DNA of 64,000 nt, taken from positions 3,100,001 through 3,164,000 of the forward strand of contig NZ_SDWT01000001.1 in the NCBI RefSeq assembly GCF_004137255.1. The letters run 5' to 3'. Made by a program: the position numbers and the translations under genes. Positions 16,163 to 25,099 of this stretch are shown here, piece by piece. The DNA is from Nocardioides oleivorans (lineage in GTDB: Bacteria; Actinomycetota; Actinomycetes; Propionibacteriales; Nocardioidaceae). The notes beneath the pieces were generated by a model. It saw only the letters and a list, made by a program, of their open reading frames with translations, was not told where the DNA came from and ran no database searches. Within the stretch, counting starts at the first letter, position 1. The number at the start of each line of letters is the position of its first letter.

Positions 16163-17959
16163 TCAGCCGAGGTAGAGGGCGTCGATCTCCGTGCGTGCCT
16201 CGCGCACCACCACGTTGCGCTTGAGCTTCATGCTCGGGGTGAGCTGGCCGCCCTCCTCGGTCCACTCCCCTGGCAGGATCATGAACTTGCGGATCGACTC
16301 GGCCTTGGAGACCGCCTTGTTGGCCTCGTCGACGGCCTCCTGCACGGCGGCCACCAGGTCGGGGTCCTCGACGAGGTCGGCGACGTCGCCGGTCTTGCCG
16401 TGCTGCTCGGCCCAGCCGGGGAAGGTCTCGCGGTCGATCGTGACCAGTGCGCCGATGAAGGGCTGGCCGTCGCCGACCACGAGGCACTGGTCGACCAGGG
16501 CGTGGGCGCGCAGCCGGTCCTCGAGGACGGCGGGGGCGACGTTCTTGCCCCCGGCGGTCACCAGGATCTCCTTCTTGCGGCCGGTGATGCGCACGAAGCC
16601 CTCGTCGTCGACCTCGCCGACGTCGCCGGTGTGGAACCAGCCGTCCGGGTCGAGCGCCTCGGCGGTGGCTTCCTCGTTGCCCCAGTAGCCGGCGAAGACC
16701 TGCCCGCCCCGGAACAGCAGCTCGCCGTCGTCGCCGACCCGGACGCTCGTCCCGGGCAGCGGTCGGCCCACGGTGCCGATCTTCGTGGCGTCCGGCAGGT
16801 TGGCGCTCAGCGCCGCAGTGGTCTCGGTCAGGCCGTAGCCCTCGAGGACGGTGAGCCCGATGCCCCGGTAGAAGTGCCCGAGGCGGTCGCCGAGCGGCGC
16901 GCCGCCGGAGACGGCGTACATGCAGCTCCCGCCGAGCGCCTGGCGCAGCTTGCCGTAGACGAGCTTGTCGAAGACCGCGTGCTGGGCACGCAGGCGCACG
17001 GGCACCCTCTTCGCGTCGCGAGCGCGCGACCAGGCGATCGCGGTGTCGGCCGCACGGTCGAAGATCGCGCCCCGACCGTCGGCGGTCGCGCGCTGGGAGG
17101 CCGTGTTGAAGACCTTCTCGAACACGCGCGGGACGGCGAGGATGAAGGTCGGCTGGAACTCGCCGAGGTCGGCCACGAGGTTCTTGATGTCGGCGCTGTG
17201 CCCCATCCGCGCGCGGCTCTTCACGCAGCCGACCTGGATGATCCGGGCGAAGACGTGGGCCAGGGGCAGGAACAGCAGCGTCGAGGCGTCGTCGGTCTCG
17301 AACAGGTCGGCGAGCTCGTCGACGGCGACGCCGAGCTCGAACATGAAGTTGCCGTGGGTGAGCATGCAGCCCTTGGGCTTGCCGGTCGTGCCGCTCGTGT
17401 AGATGAGCGTGGCGAGGTCGAGCGGCGTCGCGGACGTGCGGCGCTCCTCGAGCACGTCGTCGGTGATGTCGGAGCCGAGCCGCTGGAGGACGTCGACGGC
17501 GTTGTCGGTGATCGACCAGACGTGCTGGAGCTCGGTGAGGTCGCCGGACTCCCGGGCCTCGCGCACCCGCGCGAGGTGGTCGGGGCCCTCGGCGACGACG
17601 GCGCGGGCACCGGAGTCCTGGAGGATCCAGCCGACCTGCTCGGCGGAGGAGGTCTCGTAGATCGGGACCGTGACGGCGCCGGCGAACCAGATCGCGTAGT
17701 CGAAGAGGGTCCACTCGTAGCGGGTCTTGGAGAGCAGCGCGACGCGGTCGCCGACCTCGACGCCCGCGGCCACGAGGCCCTTGGCGACGGCGCGCACCTC
17801 GTCGTGGAACTCGGAGGCGGTGACGTCGACCCAGCCTGCTCCCGTGTTGCGGCTGAAGACCGCGGTGTCACCGGCCTCGCGGGCATTGACGACGACGTCG
17901 TCGGTGAGGTTGCCGGTGGTGGGGATGGAGATGGAGAGCGGAGTCGAGAACTCGCGCAC
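16163..17959 (-). CDS. Long-chain acyl-CoA synthetase (FadD15-like)
   Basis: A 598-residue AMP-forming ligase of normal FadD/ACSL length. Motifs in order: the P-loop LIYTSGTTGKPKGCMLTH, the gate region ending LAHVFARI, the LEGYGLTET motif, the FHTGDVGEVDDEGFVRITGRKKE motif spread near residue 440 and the C-terminal Lys in SMKLKR. It should turn long-chain fatty acid, ATP and CoA into acyl-CoA. GTG start with GGGAGGT upstream. It is monocistronic and diverges from the SRPBCC gene. Confidence 0.93.
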   Translation of the reverse strand: MREFSTPLSISIPTTGNLTDDVVVNAREAGDTAVFSRNTGAGWVDVTASEFHDEVRAVAKGLVAAGVEVGDRVALLSKTRYEWTLFDYAIWFAGAVTVPIYETSSAEQVGWILQDSGARAVVAEGPDHLARVREARESGDLTELQHVWSITDNAVDVLQRLGSDITDDVLEERRTSATPLDLATLIYTSGTTGKPKGCMLTHGNFMFELGVAVDELADLFETDDASTLLFLPLAHVFARIIQVGCVKSRARMGHSADIKNLVADLGEFQPTFILAVPRVFEKVFNTASQRATADGRGAIFDRAADTAIAWSRARDAKRVPVRLRAQHAVFDKLVYGKLRQALGGSCMYAVSGGAPLGDRLGHFYRGIGLTVLEGYGLTETTAALSANLPDATKIGTVGRPLPGTSVRVGDDGELLFRGGQVFAGYWGNEEATAEALDPDGWFHTGDVGEVDDEGFVRITGRKKEILVTAGGKNVAPAVLEDRLRAHALVDQCLVVGDGQPFIGALVTIDRETFPGWAEQHGKTGDVADLVEDPDLVAAVQEAVDEANKAVSKAESIRKFMILPGEWTEEGGQLTPSMKLKRNVVVREARTEIDALYLG

Positions 17960-18056
17960 GGTGGGACCTCCCGGATCGAACGAATCGCCTGCGAGCGCAG
18001 GCTATCGCCCGGGGGCGGGAGCCGAGCACGGCCGGGGCGGCGCGGCAGCGGTGGGC

Positions 18057-18062
18057 TAGGCT
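18057..18062 (+). promoter_or_regulatory. -10 box TAGGCT, leaderless
   Basis: TAGGCT lies exactly 6 nt before the ATG at 18069 and no ribosome site is present, so the SRPBCC transcript should start at its ATG. Confidence 0.65.
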
Positions 18063-18068
18063 CCGGCC

Positions 18069-18506
18069 ATGGCCGACCAGACCTCTGCATCGATCACGAT
18101 CGATGCCCCGCCGGCCGACGTCATGGCCGTCATCGCCGACTTCGAGTCCTATCCCGAGTGGGCCAAGGGCATGAAGCAGGTCGAGGTCACGGCGCCCGGG
18201 TCCGGTGGCCGGGCCGAGCAGGTCTACTTCGCGCTCGACGTCTCCCCGATCAAGGACGAGTACACCCTCGCCTACGACTGGGACGGCGACCGCGAGGTCA
18301 CCTGGACCCTCGTCGAGGGCAACATGCTCAAGGCCCTCGACGGTGCCTACACCCTCGTCGACCAGGGCGACGGCACCACCGAGGTCACCTACCGCCTCGC
18401 GCTCGACGTCAGCATCCCGCTGATCGGCATGCTCAAGCGCAAGGGCGAGAAGATCCTCATCGACACCGCGCTGAAGGGCCTCAAGAAGCGCGTCGAGACG
18501 CTCTGA
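18069..18506 (+). CDS. SRPBCC-family lipid-binding-like protein
   Basis: A 145-residue single-domain START/SRPBCC protein (polyketide cyclase/dehydrase-like). The typical opening is seen: an IDAPPADVMAVIADFESYPEWAKGM stretch near residues 11-35, then a Gly-rich beta-sheet and a long C-terminal helix (LIDTALKGLKKRVE). The fold binds hydrophobic ligands; its ligand is unknown. It heads a run of four or five same-strand genes with short gaps, next to an ArsA-type ATPase. That neighbour pairing is common in actinobacteria. Confidence 0.85.
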   Translation: MADQTSASITIDAPPADVMAVIADFESYPEWAKGMKQVEVTAPGSGGRAEQVYFALDVSPIKDEYTLAYDWDGDREVTWTLVEGNMLKALDGAYTLVDQGDGTTEVTYRLALDVSIPLIGMLKRKGEKILIDTALKGLKKRVETL

Positions 18507-18519
18507 CGCCCGGTCCCGC

Positions 18520-19716
18520 ATGCGGATCCTCCTGTTCACCGGCAAGGGCGGGGTAGGCAAGTCGACCCTCGCCGCCGCCACCGCGTGTGCGAGCGCGGAG
18601 GCAGGGCACCGCACGCTCGTGCTCTCGACCGACGCGGCCCACTCCCTGGCGGACGCGCTCGACGTCGAGGCGACCGGGGAGCCGACCGAGGCGGCACCCC
18701 ACCTCTGGGTGCAGCACGTCGACGCGCAGGAGCGCTTCGAGCGGTCCTGGCGCGACATCCAGGGCTACCTGCTCAGCGTCCTCGACGTCGCCGGCGTGGA
18801 CCCGGTCGCGGCGGAGGAGCTCACCGTCATCCCCGGCGCCGAGGAGGTGCTGGCGCTCCTCGAGGTGCGTGCGCAGGCCAGGTCGGGGGAGTGGGACGTG
18901 CTCGTCGTCGACTGCGCACCGACTGCGGAGACCCTGCGCCTGCTGGCGCTGCCCGAGGCGCTCGGGTGGTACATGACCCGTGTGCTGCCGATGGAGCGGC
19001 GGGTGGTGAAGGCGCTCAAGCCGGTGCTCACCCGGGCGGCCGGCGTGCCGATGCCCGGCGACCCGGTGTTCGACGCGATCGAGCGACTGCACGCCGAGCT
19101 CGACGACGTACGCACCGTGCTGACCGGCCCGGAGACCTCGGTCCGGCTCGTGCTGACGCCGGAGTCGGTGGTGCTCGCGGAGGCGCGCCGGGCCTACACG
19201 TTCCTGACGATGTTCGGCTACCCGGTCGACGCCGCGGTGGTGAACCGCGTCTTCCCCGAGGGCGGCGCCGACGACTGGCGCGCTACCTGGGTCGACGCCC
19301 AGCGTCACGTGCTCGCCGACGCCGAGGACTCCTTCGCGGGCCTGGACGTGCGCACCTCGGTCTACCGCTCCGGCGAGCCGGTCGGGCGGGAGGCGTTGCT
19401 CGCCCTCGCCCGCGACGTCTACGGCGACGACGACCCGCTCGCGAGCGGGGCACCGCGACCCGCCCTGGACGTACGTCGCTCGGGCGGGAGCGTCGTGCTG
19501 TCGCTGCCGTTGCCGCTGGTCACGCGCGACGACGTCGCCCTCGCCCGGAAGGGCGACGAGCTCGTCGTGTCGGTGGCGTCGTATCGTCGCCTCCTGACCC
19601 TGCCCTCCGGGCTGGCGCGGCACCGCGTGGCGGGCGCCCGCGTGCGCGACGGGGAGCTCCAGGTGCGGTTCACCGAGGCCGCCGCAGACACCACCGCGAC
19701 GGAGGAGGCCACGTGA
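18520..19716 (+). CDS. ArsA/Get3-family ATPase
   Basis: A 398-residue soluble ATPase. The deviant P-loop FTGKGGVGKST is at residues 6-16, followed by switch I STDAAHSLADAL and the Walker B-like DVLVVDCAPTAETLRLL. Residues ~315-385 form the HSP20-like C-terminal domain of the ArsA_HSP20 family. Despite the family name there are no arsenic genes nearby, so a chaperone or targeting role is more likely than arsenite export. Start ATG 18520. Its stop overlaps the next GTG. Confidence 0.88.
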   Translation: MRILLFTGKGGVGKSTLAAATACASAEAGHRTLVLSTDAAHSLADALDVEATGEPTEAAPHLWVQHVDAQERFERSWRDIQGYLLSVLDVAGVDPVAAEELTVIPGAEEVLALLEVRAQARSGEWDVLVVDCAPTAETLRLLALPEALGWYMTRVLPMERRVVKALKPVLTRAAGVPMPGDPVFDAIERLHAELDDVRTVLTGPETSVRLVLTPESVVLAEARRAYTFLTMFGYPVDAAVVNRVFPEGGADDWRATWVDAQRHVLADAEDSFAGLDVRTSVYRSGEPVGREALLALARDVYGDDDPLASGAPRPALDVRRSGGSVVLSLPLPLVTRDDVALARKGDELVVSVASYRRLLTLPSGLARHRVAGARVRDGELQVRFTEAAADTTATEEAT

Positions 19717-20141
19717 GCGACGACGCCCGTGACCCCGGTGCCGATCCCCGGGTCGGCTCCCTCGGCGACGAGGCCGCCAAGCTCTTCGGCGTGCTGTCCG
19801 GCTGGGCGCGCGAGCAGGCGGGCGAGGCCGGGGACGGCCTCTCCGGCCTCGCCGCACACGCCGGCGCGGCCGTCCGTGACCTCGACGAGCACCTCGCGAC
19901 CGGCTCCACCGAGTGCAGCGTGTGCCCGGTCTGCCGCACGGTCCACGCCGTGCGCCAGCTGAGCCCCGAGGTCAAGGCGCACCTGTCCTCGGCCGTCACC
20001 TCCCTGGCGCAGGCGGCCGCGGCGATCCTGGCGACGCCCGACCCGCGGCGCGATCCCTCGAGCGACGTCGAGCGCATCGACCTCGACGACGATGACGGTC
20101 CCGAGGACGCGGCGTCGTCGGACTGGCCGGGGGACCGGTGA
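19713..20141 (+). CDS. Hypothetical protein with CPVC motif
   Basis: A 142-residue protein. The N-terminal half is a predicted helix (DEAAKLFGVLSGWAREQ) and the middle contains ECSVCPVCRTVHAVRQLSPEV, with CxxCxxC spacing plus a His that could bind zinc. The C-terminus is very acidic (DLDDDDGPEDA). The GTG start at 19713 overlaps the ArsA stop (GTGA) and its own stop overlaps the ROK start, so it is translated within this operon. I do not know its function. Confidence 0.75.
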   Translation: MSDDARDPGADPRVGSLGDEAAKLFGVLSGWAREQAGEAGDGLSGLAAHAGAAVRDLDEHLATGSTECSVCPVCRTVHAVRQLSPEVKAHLSSAVTSLAQAAAAILATPDPRRDPSSDVERIDLDDDDGPEDAASSDWPGDR

Positions 20142-21109
20142 CGGACCGGCCGGGGGTCGTCGTCGGCGTCGACATCGGCGGCACCAAGGTGCTCGCCGGG
20201 GTGGTCGGCGCGGACGGTCGGGTCACCTCCACCGCGCGTCGTACGACGCCGGGGCGGCGGGTCGTGACGAGCCAGGTCGAGGACGCCCTGGTGGAGGCCA
20301 TCGTGGAGTCCGCCGGCGACCGGGAGCTCGTCGGGGTCGGGGTCGCGGCGGCCGGCTTCGTCGACTCGGCGGGCGAGCGGGTGATGTTCGCGCCGCACCT
20401 GCCGTGGCAGGGCGAGCCGTTGCGCGACCTGCTGGAGCAGCGCCTCGGCTGTCCGGTGCTGCTCGACAACGACGCCAACTGCGCGGCCCGCGCCGAGGCC
20501 CACCACGGTGCCGCCCGCGGTGCGTCGTCCGCCCTGATGATCACCATGGGCACCGGGATCGGCGGGGCCGTGCTGCTCGACGGTCGGGTGCTGCGCGGCG
20601 CCAACGGGATGGCCGGCGAGTTCGGCCACATGCAGGTCGTGCCGGGTGGTCGACCGTGCGAGTGCGGGCGCAGCGGGTGCTGGGAGCAGTACTCCTCCGG
20701 CAACGCGCTGGTGCGCGACGCGCGTGCCCTCATGGTCGAGCAGCCGTCGGTGCTGGCGGAGATGAGCGAGGGCCACCCGGACCGGGTGACCGGGCCGATG
20801 GTGACGACGGCCGCCGAGGCCGGCGACCTGGTCGCCCGGGCCGCCTTCGCCTCGGTCGGCGACTGGCTGGGGGTCGGCACCGCCAACCTCGTCGCCGCGC
20901 TCGACCCGGAGGTCGTCGTCATCGGCGGCGGCGTCTCCGCCGCGGGCGACCGGCTCCTCGACCCGGCACGGACGGCGCTCCAGCGCACCCTGGTCGGCGT
21001 GGGCCACCGCGTGGTGCCGCGGCTCGTCGGGGCCGAGCTGGGTCCGGAGGCCGGGATGGTCGGCGCCGCGCTGCTCGTGGCCGACCGGGCCGCTCAGCCC
21101 CTCCGGTAG
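20138..21109 (+). CDS. ROK-family sugar kinase (glucokinase-like)
   Basis: A 323-residue ROK kinase. The ATP-binding GVDIGGTKVLAGVV is at the N-terminus, DNDANCAA carries the catalytic Asp region, ITMGTGIGGAV follows, and the ROK zinc motif CECGRSGCWEQ comes near residue 178. The size fits glucokinase, phosphorylating glucose with ATP (or polyphosphate). The GTG start overlaps the upstream stop by 4 bp. Its 3' end overlaps the convergent TIGR00300 gene by 16 bp. Confidence 0.88.
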   Translation: MTDRPGVVVGVDIGGTKVLAGVVGADGRVTSTARRTTPGRRVVTSQVEDALVEAIVESAGDRELVGVGVAAAGFVDSAGERVMFAPHLPWQGEPLRDLLEQRLGCPVLLDNDANCAARAEAHHGAARGASSALMITMGTGIGGAVLLDGRVLRGANGMAGEFGHMQVVPGGRPCECGRSGCWEQYSSGNALVRDARALMVEQPSVLAEMSEGHPDRVTGPMVTTAAEAGDLVARAAFASVGDWLGVGTANLVAALDPEVVVIGGGVSAAGDRLLDPARTALQRTLVGVGHRVVPRLVGAELGPEAGMVGAALLVADRAAQPLR

Positions 21110-22332
21110 TCCGGGACCAGCTCGAGGGCGAGCTGCTCGAGGAAGAGGCCGACGTCGGTGACGATGCCGCGGCCGTGGCTCGTGCCGCGGTCGGCGAGCT
21201 TGGTCACGGTGACCGGGTTGAGGTCGACGCACACGAGCGGGACGGTCGCCGGGAGGATGTTGCTGGTCGCCACGGAGTGCAGCTGCGTGGCGAGCATCAG
21301 GCAGTAGCCGATGTCGTGGATCTCCGCCCGCATCGCGCGCTGGCCCTCGATCACGTCGGTGTGCACGTCGGGCAGCGGACCGTCGTCGCGGACCGAGCCC
21401 ACGAGGACGTAGCGCTTCTCGTGGCTGACGAGCGCGTGCATGATCCCGCTGCCCAGGGTCCCGTCGGCCACGGCGGCACCGATCGAGCCGGCCTTGCGGA
21501 TGGTGTTGAGCGCCCGGACGTGGTGCTCGTGACCGTGCTCGACGCCCTGCGCGGTGTTCATGTCGATGCCGAGGGCGGTGCCGTAGAGCGCCGACTCGAT
21601 GTCGTGCGTGGCGAGCGCGTTGCCGGCGAAGACCACGTCGACGAAGCCCGCACCGATCAGCGCCACCATCGCAGGCGCGGCACCGGTGTGCACGATGCCC
21701 GGCCCGGCGACCCACAGGACCCGCTTGCCGTCGGCCCGGGTCTGGCGCATCGCGTCGGCCACCTGCCGCACCAGCACGGTCTGGGGTCGCTCGTGGGGCG
21801 AGTCCGAGGGTGGGCCGAAGGCCTCGCCGAGGGAGGCGGGCGCGGGCACCGACACCTGGATGCCCGAGGCGCCGACGACGATCTGCATCCCGGAGCGCAC
21901 GTCGGACATCGGGATGGTCCGCACCCGCGGGTCGTCGGTGTCGGACCCGGCCACGAGCAGGCCGCAGTCCATCTCCGGGTTCTCCACGTCGAACCAGCGA
22001 CCGTCCAGGCAGACCCGGGTCTCGAGGTTCGTGGTCGAGTAGAAGCCGTCGGGGAGCACGCCGTCGAGCTCGGCGTGGGCCAGGACGGCGTTGCCGACCG
22101 CGACCTGGTTGACCCCGCGGGTCTGCAGCCGCATCAGCAGGCGCTGGAGGCGACCGTCGTCCTCGGCCTCGATCGAGATGCGCGCCCTGCTCGGGTCGTT
22201 GGTCTCGTGCCCGACGTCGAACTTCTCGATGACGTAGTCGCCGCCGTAGTCGCGGATGTCGTCGAGGATCCTGGAGAGGATCCCGCTGTCCATCAGGTGC
22301 CCCGTGACCTCGACCGTCTCCCTCGCACCCAC
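21094..22332 (-). CDS. TIGR00300/ArgZ-C-type ornithine cyclodeaminase homologue
   Basis: A 412-residue protein of the LOR/SDH-region (TIGR00300) family. The N-terminal ~100 residues carry the GHLMDSGILSRILD and FDVGHETNDPSRARI conserved blocks. The C-terminal part is a nucleotide-binding domain (VVFAGNALATHDIESALYGTALGID). Characterised relatives convert ornithine to proline and ammonia using bound NAD, either alone in archaea or as the C-terminal half of the cyanobacterial arginine dihydrolase ArgZ/AgrE. The guanidine-modifying half is absent here. No arginine genes are adjacent. GTG start supported by TAGGGT 6 nt upstream. Confidence 0.82.
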   Translation of the reverse strand: MGARETVEVTGHLMDSGILSRILDDIRDYGGDYVIEKFDVGHETNDPSRARISIEAEDDGRLQRLLMRLQTRGVNQVAVGNAVLAHAELDGVLPDGFYSTTNLETRVCLDGRWFDVENPEMDCGLLVAGSDTDDPRVRTIPMSDVRSGMQIVVGASGIQVSVPAPASLGEAFGPPSDSPHERPQTVLVRQVADAMRQTRADGKRVLWVAGPGIVHTGAAPAMVALIGAGFVDVVFAGNALATHDIESALYGTALGIDMNTAQGVEHGHEHHVRALNTIRKAGSIGAAVADGTLGSGIMHALVSHEKRYVLVGSVRDDGPLPDVHTDVIEGQRAMRAEIHDIGYCLMLATQLHSVATSNILPATVPLVCVDLNPVTVTKLADRGTSHGRGIVTDVGLFLEQLALELVPDYRRG

Positions 22333-22338
22333 GCAGCG

Positions 22339-22344
22339 ACCCTA
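22339..22344 (-). promoter_or_regulatory. -10 box TAGGGT, leaderless
   Basis: TAGGGT on the minus strand, 6 nt before the GTG at 22332. It is back to back with the CATACT box (22361-22366) of the divergent membrane-protein gene. Confidence 0.6.
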
Positions 22345-22372
22345 TCCAAGGCCTGCTTGGCATACTGCGCGG

Positions 22373-23746
22373 GTGTCGGTGGACTCCCAGGTGCCCGTGG
22401 CACGAGCGCTCACCGTCCTCACCGGGACGGTCTGCCTGCTCAGCCCCTGGGCGTCGACCCCGGTGCTGTCGGCGACCTACGCGCTGCTCCTCGGTGCGCT
22501 CGTGGTGGCGCTCCTCGTCGTCGTACGGCGTCCGGGCGCGGCGGTCGGCGTCCGGCCGCTCCTGTGGCTGATGGCCGCGGCCGCGGTGGTCGGCGTGGCC
22601 CTCGTCGGCGGCATCGCCCTGGTGAACGGGGCCGGGGTGCCCGTCCTCGCGACGGCCCCAGTGGTGCTCGTGCTCGGCGGCGCGGCGATCCTCGTCCCGG
22701 GGTGCCTCCCGCGCTGGTCGTACGCCGTCCTCGCGGTGGCGTACGCCGTCCTGGTGGCGGCCTTCGTCAGCACCTGGGACCAGCCGATCGACGTCGAGGT
22801 CTTCGTCAGGGACGGCGTCGCCGCGCTCGCGCGCGGTGAGTCGCCGTACGCCCTCACGTTCGCCGACGTCTACCCGCCGGGGGAGAGCGCACGCGTCTAC
22901 GGCCCCGGTGTGGTCGAGGACGGTCGGCTGCAGTTCGGGTTCCCCTACCTCCCGGCGGTGCTGCTGCTCGACCTGCCGATGGGACTGGTCGGCGACCCCG
23001 TCTGGATGCACGCCCTGCTGCTCGGGCTCGCGCTCGCGCTCGGCTGGCGCGTGGCGAGCGACGCGCTCGGCCGCGCCGCGATCGTCGTGCTGGCGCTCGC
23101 CCCCGCCACCCCCCTGGTGCTGGCCAACTACTGGATCGAGCCCGCGATCGCCGGCCTGTTCGCGCTCACGTGGTGGGGGATGCACCGTGGCCGCACGTGG
23201 GCGGTCGTCCTCGGCCTGGGCGCGTTCTTCTCCGCCAAGCAGTACGCCGCCTACTTCCTGCCTGCGCTCTGGCCCGTACTGCGGAGCAGCGGTGTGCGGG
23301 TCGTGCTCGCCGCGGGGGCCGTGGGTGTCGTGGTCGTCGGGTCGCTCGCCCTCATGGATCCCCGGGAGTTCTACTGGTCGGTGGTCCAGCTGCAGTTCGT
23401 CCAGCCGTTCCGCGACGACGCGGTCTCGCTGCTCCCGGCCCTCCAGGAGGCGGTGGGAGAGCTCCCGGGCTGGTTGACGACGGTCTCGTCGCTCACCGGG
23501 ATCGTGGTGTCGGCCCTCGTCGCGTGGCGCACCCGCCCGGGCCCGACGGCGTTCGCGCTGTGCGTCGGCCTCGGCCTGCTGGCGACCGTGGTGCTCGCCA
23601 AGCAGGCCTTCGTGAACTACTACTCCCTCATCGGGGCCGTGCTCCTGCTCGCCGGGGTGGGCTGGCCGGAGGACGACCCGGCTCAGACGCGCGAGCCGTC
23701 GTCCCAGGGATCGCGGGGCGAGCGCGGCATCTCGAGCACGAGGTAG
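22373..23746 (+). CDS. Polytopic membrane protein, GT-C-like
   Basis: A 457-residue protein with about eleven hydrophobic segments. The large first loops contain DQPIDVEVFVRDG, RGESPYALTFADVYPP and FGFPYLPAVLLLDLP, similar in style to GT87/DUF2029 polyprenol-dependent glycosyltransferases. The family is not certain. I chose GTG at 22373, not the longer frame, because CATACT lies 6 nt upstream and the extra N-terminus would be antisense to the divergent gene's start. Its 3' end overlaps the convergent gene by 64 bp. Confidence 0.7.
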   Translation: MSVDSQVPVARALTVLTGTVCLLSPWASTPVLSATYALLLGALVVALLVVVRRPGAAVGVRPLLWLMAAAAVVGVALVGGIALVNGAGVPVLATAPVVLVLGGAAILVPGCLPRWSYAVLAVAYAVLVAAFVSTWDQPIDVEVFVRDGVAALARGESPYALTFADVYPPGESARVYGPGVVEDGRLQFGFPYLPAVLLLDLPMGLVGDPVWMHALLLGLALALGWRVASDALGRAAIVVLALAPATPLVLANYWIEPAIAGLFALTWWGMHRGRTWAVVLGLGAFFSAKQYAAYFLPALWPVLRSSGVRVVLAAGAVGVVVVGSLALMDPREFYWSVVQLQFVQPFRDDAVSLLPALQEAVGELPGWLTTVSSLTGIVVSALVAWRTRPGPTAFALCVGLGLLATVVLAKQAFVNYYSLIGAVLLLAGVGWPEDDPAQTREPSSQGSRGERGISSTR

Positions 23747-24189
23747 AGGAAGCCGCCGACGAACCACAGCACCAGCACCCAGCCGAACAGCGGGTTGACG
23801 TAGATCGAGAACAGGGCGATCACGAGGGCGAGTGCCGGGGCCAGGAAGATGCCGGCCCAGGCGAGCCCCCGCTGCCAGGTCCGGGGCACGGGGAACGGCG
23901 GAGGGAGCGGCGGCCGGAACCGCTCCGACTCCGCGACCGCCTGCTGGCGTGCCTCTACCTCGTCGTCGTCGAGGAGCCGGTCGGGCAGCTCGCCGGCGAG
24001 GTCGGACGGCAGGTCGCCCGGGCGTGCGTCGACCGGCTCGGGATCGGCTGCGGGAGCAGGCTCGGGACCAGCGCCCGAGCCGGTCCCGGGGGCGGTGCGC
24101 TCGTCGGGCAGCACGGCACGATCGCCGTAGTTCTCCACGATCTCGCGCCACGCCAGCTCGGTGCTGCTCTCGTCCTCCGGCCGGCTCAC
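23683..24189 (-). CDS. Small membrane protein with acidic N-terminus
   Basis: A 168-residue protein. The first ~110 residues are polar, acidic and Pro-rich and probably cytoplasmic. Two membrane helices follow (WAGIFLAPALALVIALFSIYV and FGWVLVLWFVGGFLYLVLE), then a short charged tail. The function is unknown. GTG start set by TACCGT 6 nt upstream; the much longer minus-strand frame through here is not real. Convergent 64-bp overlap with the preceding membrane-protein gene. Confidence 0.72.
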   Translation of the reverse strand: MSRPEDESSTELAWREIVENYGDRAVLPDERTAPGTGSGAGPEPAPAADPEPVDARPGDLPSDLAGELPDRLLDDDEVEARQQAVAESERFRPPLPPPFPVPRTWQRGLAWAGIFLAPALALVIALFSIYVNPLFGWVLVLWFVGGFLYLVLEMPRSPRDPWDDGSRV

Positions 24190-24195
24190 GGCACC

Positions 24196-24201
24196 ACGGT
24201 A
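24196..24201 (-). promoter_or_regulatory. -10 box TACCGT, leaderless
   Basis: TACCGT on the minus strand lies 6 nt before the GTG at 24189 and fixes that start. Confidence 0.6.
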
Positions 24202-24279
24202 GCCCGCGGGTGGTGCGCGCGTCTGTCCCCGCGTCCGACCACCGGCCACCGGGGCCGTCCGTGGTGCACACTGTCGCCT

Positions 24280-25080
24280 GTGAAGATCCCCTTCCGCGGC
24301 GCCCCGGCGGCGCCCCTCGACCCGGCCCTCGTGGCGCCGATGTCCACGGCGGCGCGGCCCGAGCAGACCGGCGGGAAGCGCGTCGGTGTGCTCGTCCAGC
24401 ACGGGTTCACCGGCAACCCGGCCTCCATGCGTCCCTGGGCCGAGGACCTCGCGGGCCGCGGGTACGCCGTGGAGATGCCGTTGCTGCCCGGTCACGGCAC
24501 GCGCTGGCAGGACCTGAACACGACCTCGTGGGCGGACTGGGTGGCCGCGGTCGACGGTGCCGTCGACACGCTCGTCGCGGAGAACGACGTCGTGGTCGCG
24601 GTCGGCCTCTCGATGGGCGGCGCGCTGTGCCTGCGCCTGGCCGCCGACCGCGGCGACGACCTGGCCGGGCTCGTGCTGGTCAACCCGGCTGTCGACACGC
24701 TGCGCAAGGACGTCAAGCTGCTGCCCGTGCTCCAGCACGTGGTGCCGGCGATGCCCGGCATCGCCAACGACATCAAGAAGCCGGGCGCCGACGAGCACGG
24801 CTACCCGATGACCCCGCTGAAGGCGGCCGCGTCGATGTTCACGGGCTACGCCGAGCTGCGCCGCGACCTGCCGCGGATCACGATCCCGGTGCTCTACTTC
24901 CGCTCCGCCGTCGACCACGTCGTCGACATCTCGAGCTCGCAGGCGCTCAACGCCGGGCTGTCGTCGAAGGACTTCGAGGAGCGGGTGCTCGAGGACAGCT
25001 TCCACGTGGCCACGCTCGACAACGACGCCCCGCGCATCTTCGCCGAGTCGGCGGAGTTCATCGACCGGGTCACCGGCTAG
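24280..25080 (+). CDS. Alpha/beta-hydrolase carboxylesterase
   Basis: A 266-residue esterase like Est30/monoacylglycerol lipase enzymes. The oxyanion block VLVQHGFTGNPASM comes first, the nucleophile Ser is in VGLSMGGALC, the acid is in FRSAVDHVVD and the His is in EDSFHVATLDND. It likely hydrolyses medium-chain carboxylic esters or monoglycerides. The gene sits just ahead of plsC, which fits lipid metabolism. GTG at 24280 is chosen over an upstream frame; a weak CACACT is 7 nt before it. Confidence 0.85.
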   Translation: MKIPFRGAPAAPLDPALVAPMSTAARPEQTGGKRVGVLVQHGFTGNPASMRPWAEDLAGRGYAVEMPLLPGHGTRWQDLNTTSWADWVAAVDGAVDTLVAENDVVVAVGLSMGGALCLRLAADRGDDLAGLVLVNPAVDTLRKDVKLLPVLQHVVPAMPGIANDIKKPGADEHGYPMTPLKAAASMFTGYAELRRDLPRITIPVLYFRSAVDHVVDISSSQALNAGLSSKDFEERVLEDSFHVATLDNDAPRIFAESAEFIDRVTG

Positions 25081-25087
25081 CGGGGGC

Positions 25088-25093
25088 TAGGCT
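25088..25093 (+). promoter_or_regulatory. -10 box TAGGCT, leaderless
   Basis: TAGGCT lies 6 nt before the GTG at 25100. It overlaps the end of the esterase unit and gives plsC its own leaderless promoter. Confidence 0.65.
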
Positions 25094-25099
25094 CAGCCC

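Noticed and set aside
18520..19716. Arsenite efflux ATPase
   Set aside because: It has an ArsA fold but no arsB, arsR or arsC nearby and an HSP20-like tail, so a general Get3-like role is more likely.
19670..24271. A 1533-codon minus-strand frame
   Set aside because: It runs antisense to the ArsA, ROK and membrane-protein genes and across the true minus-strand genes in another frame. High GC makes such frames common.
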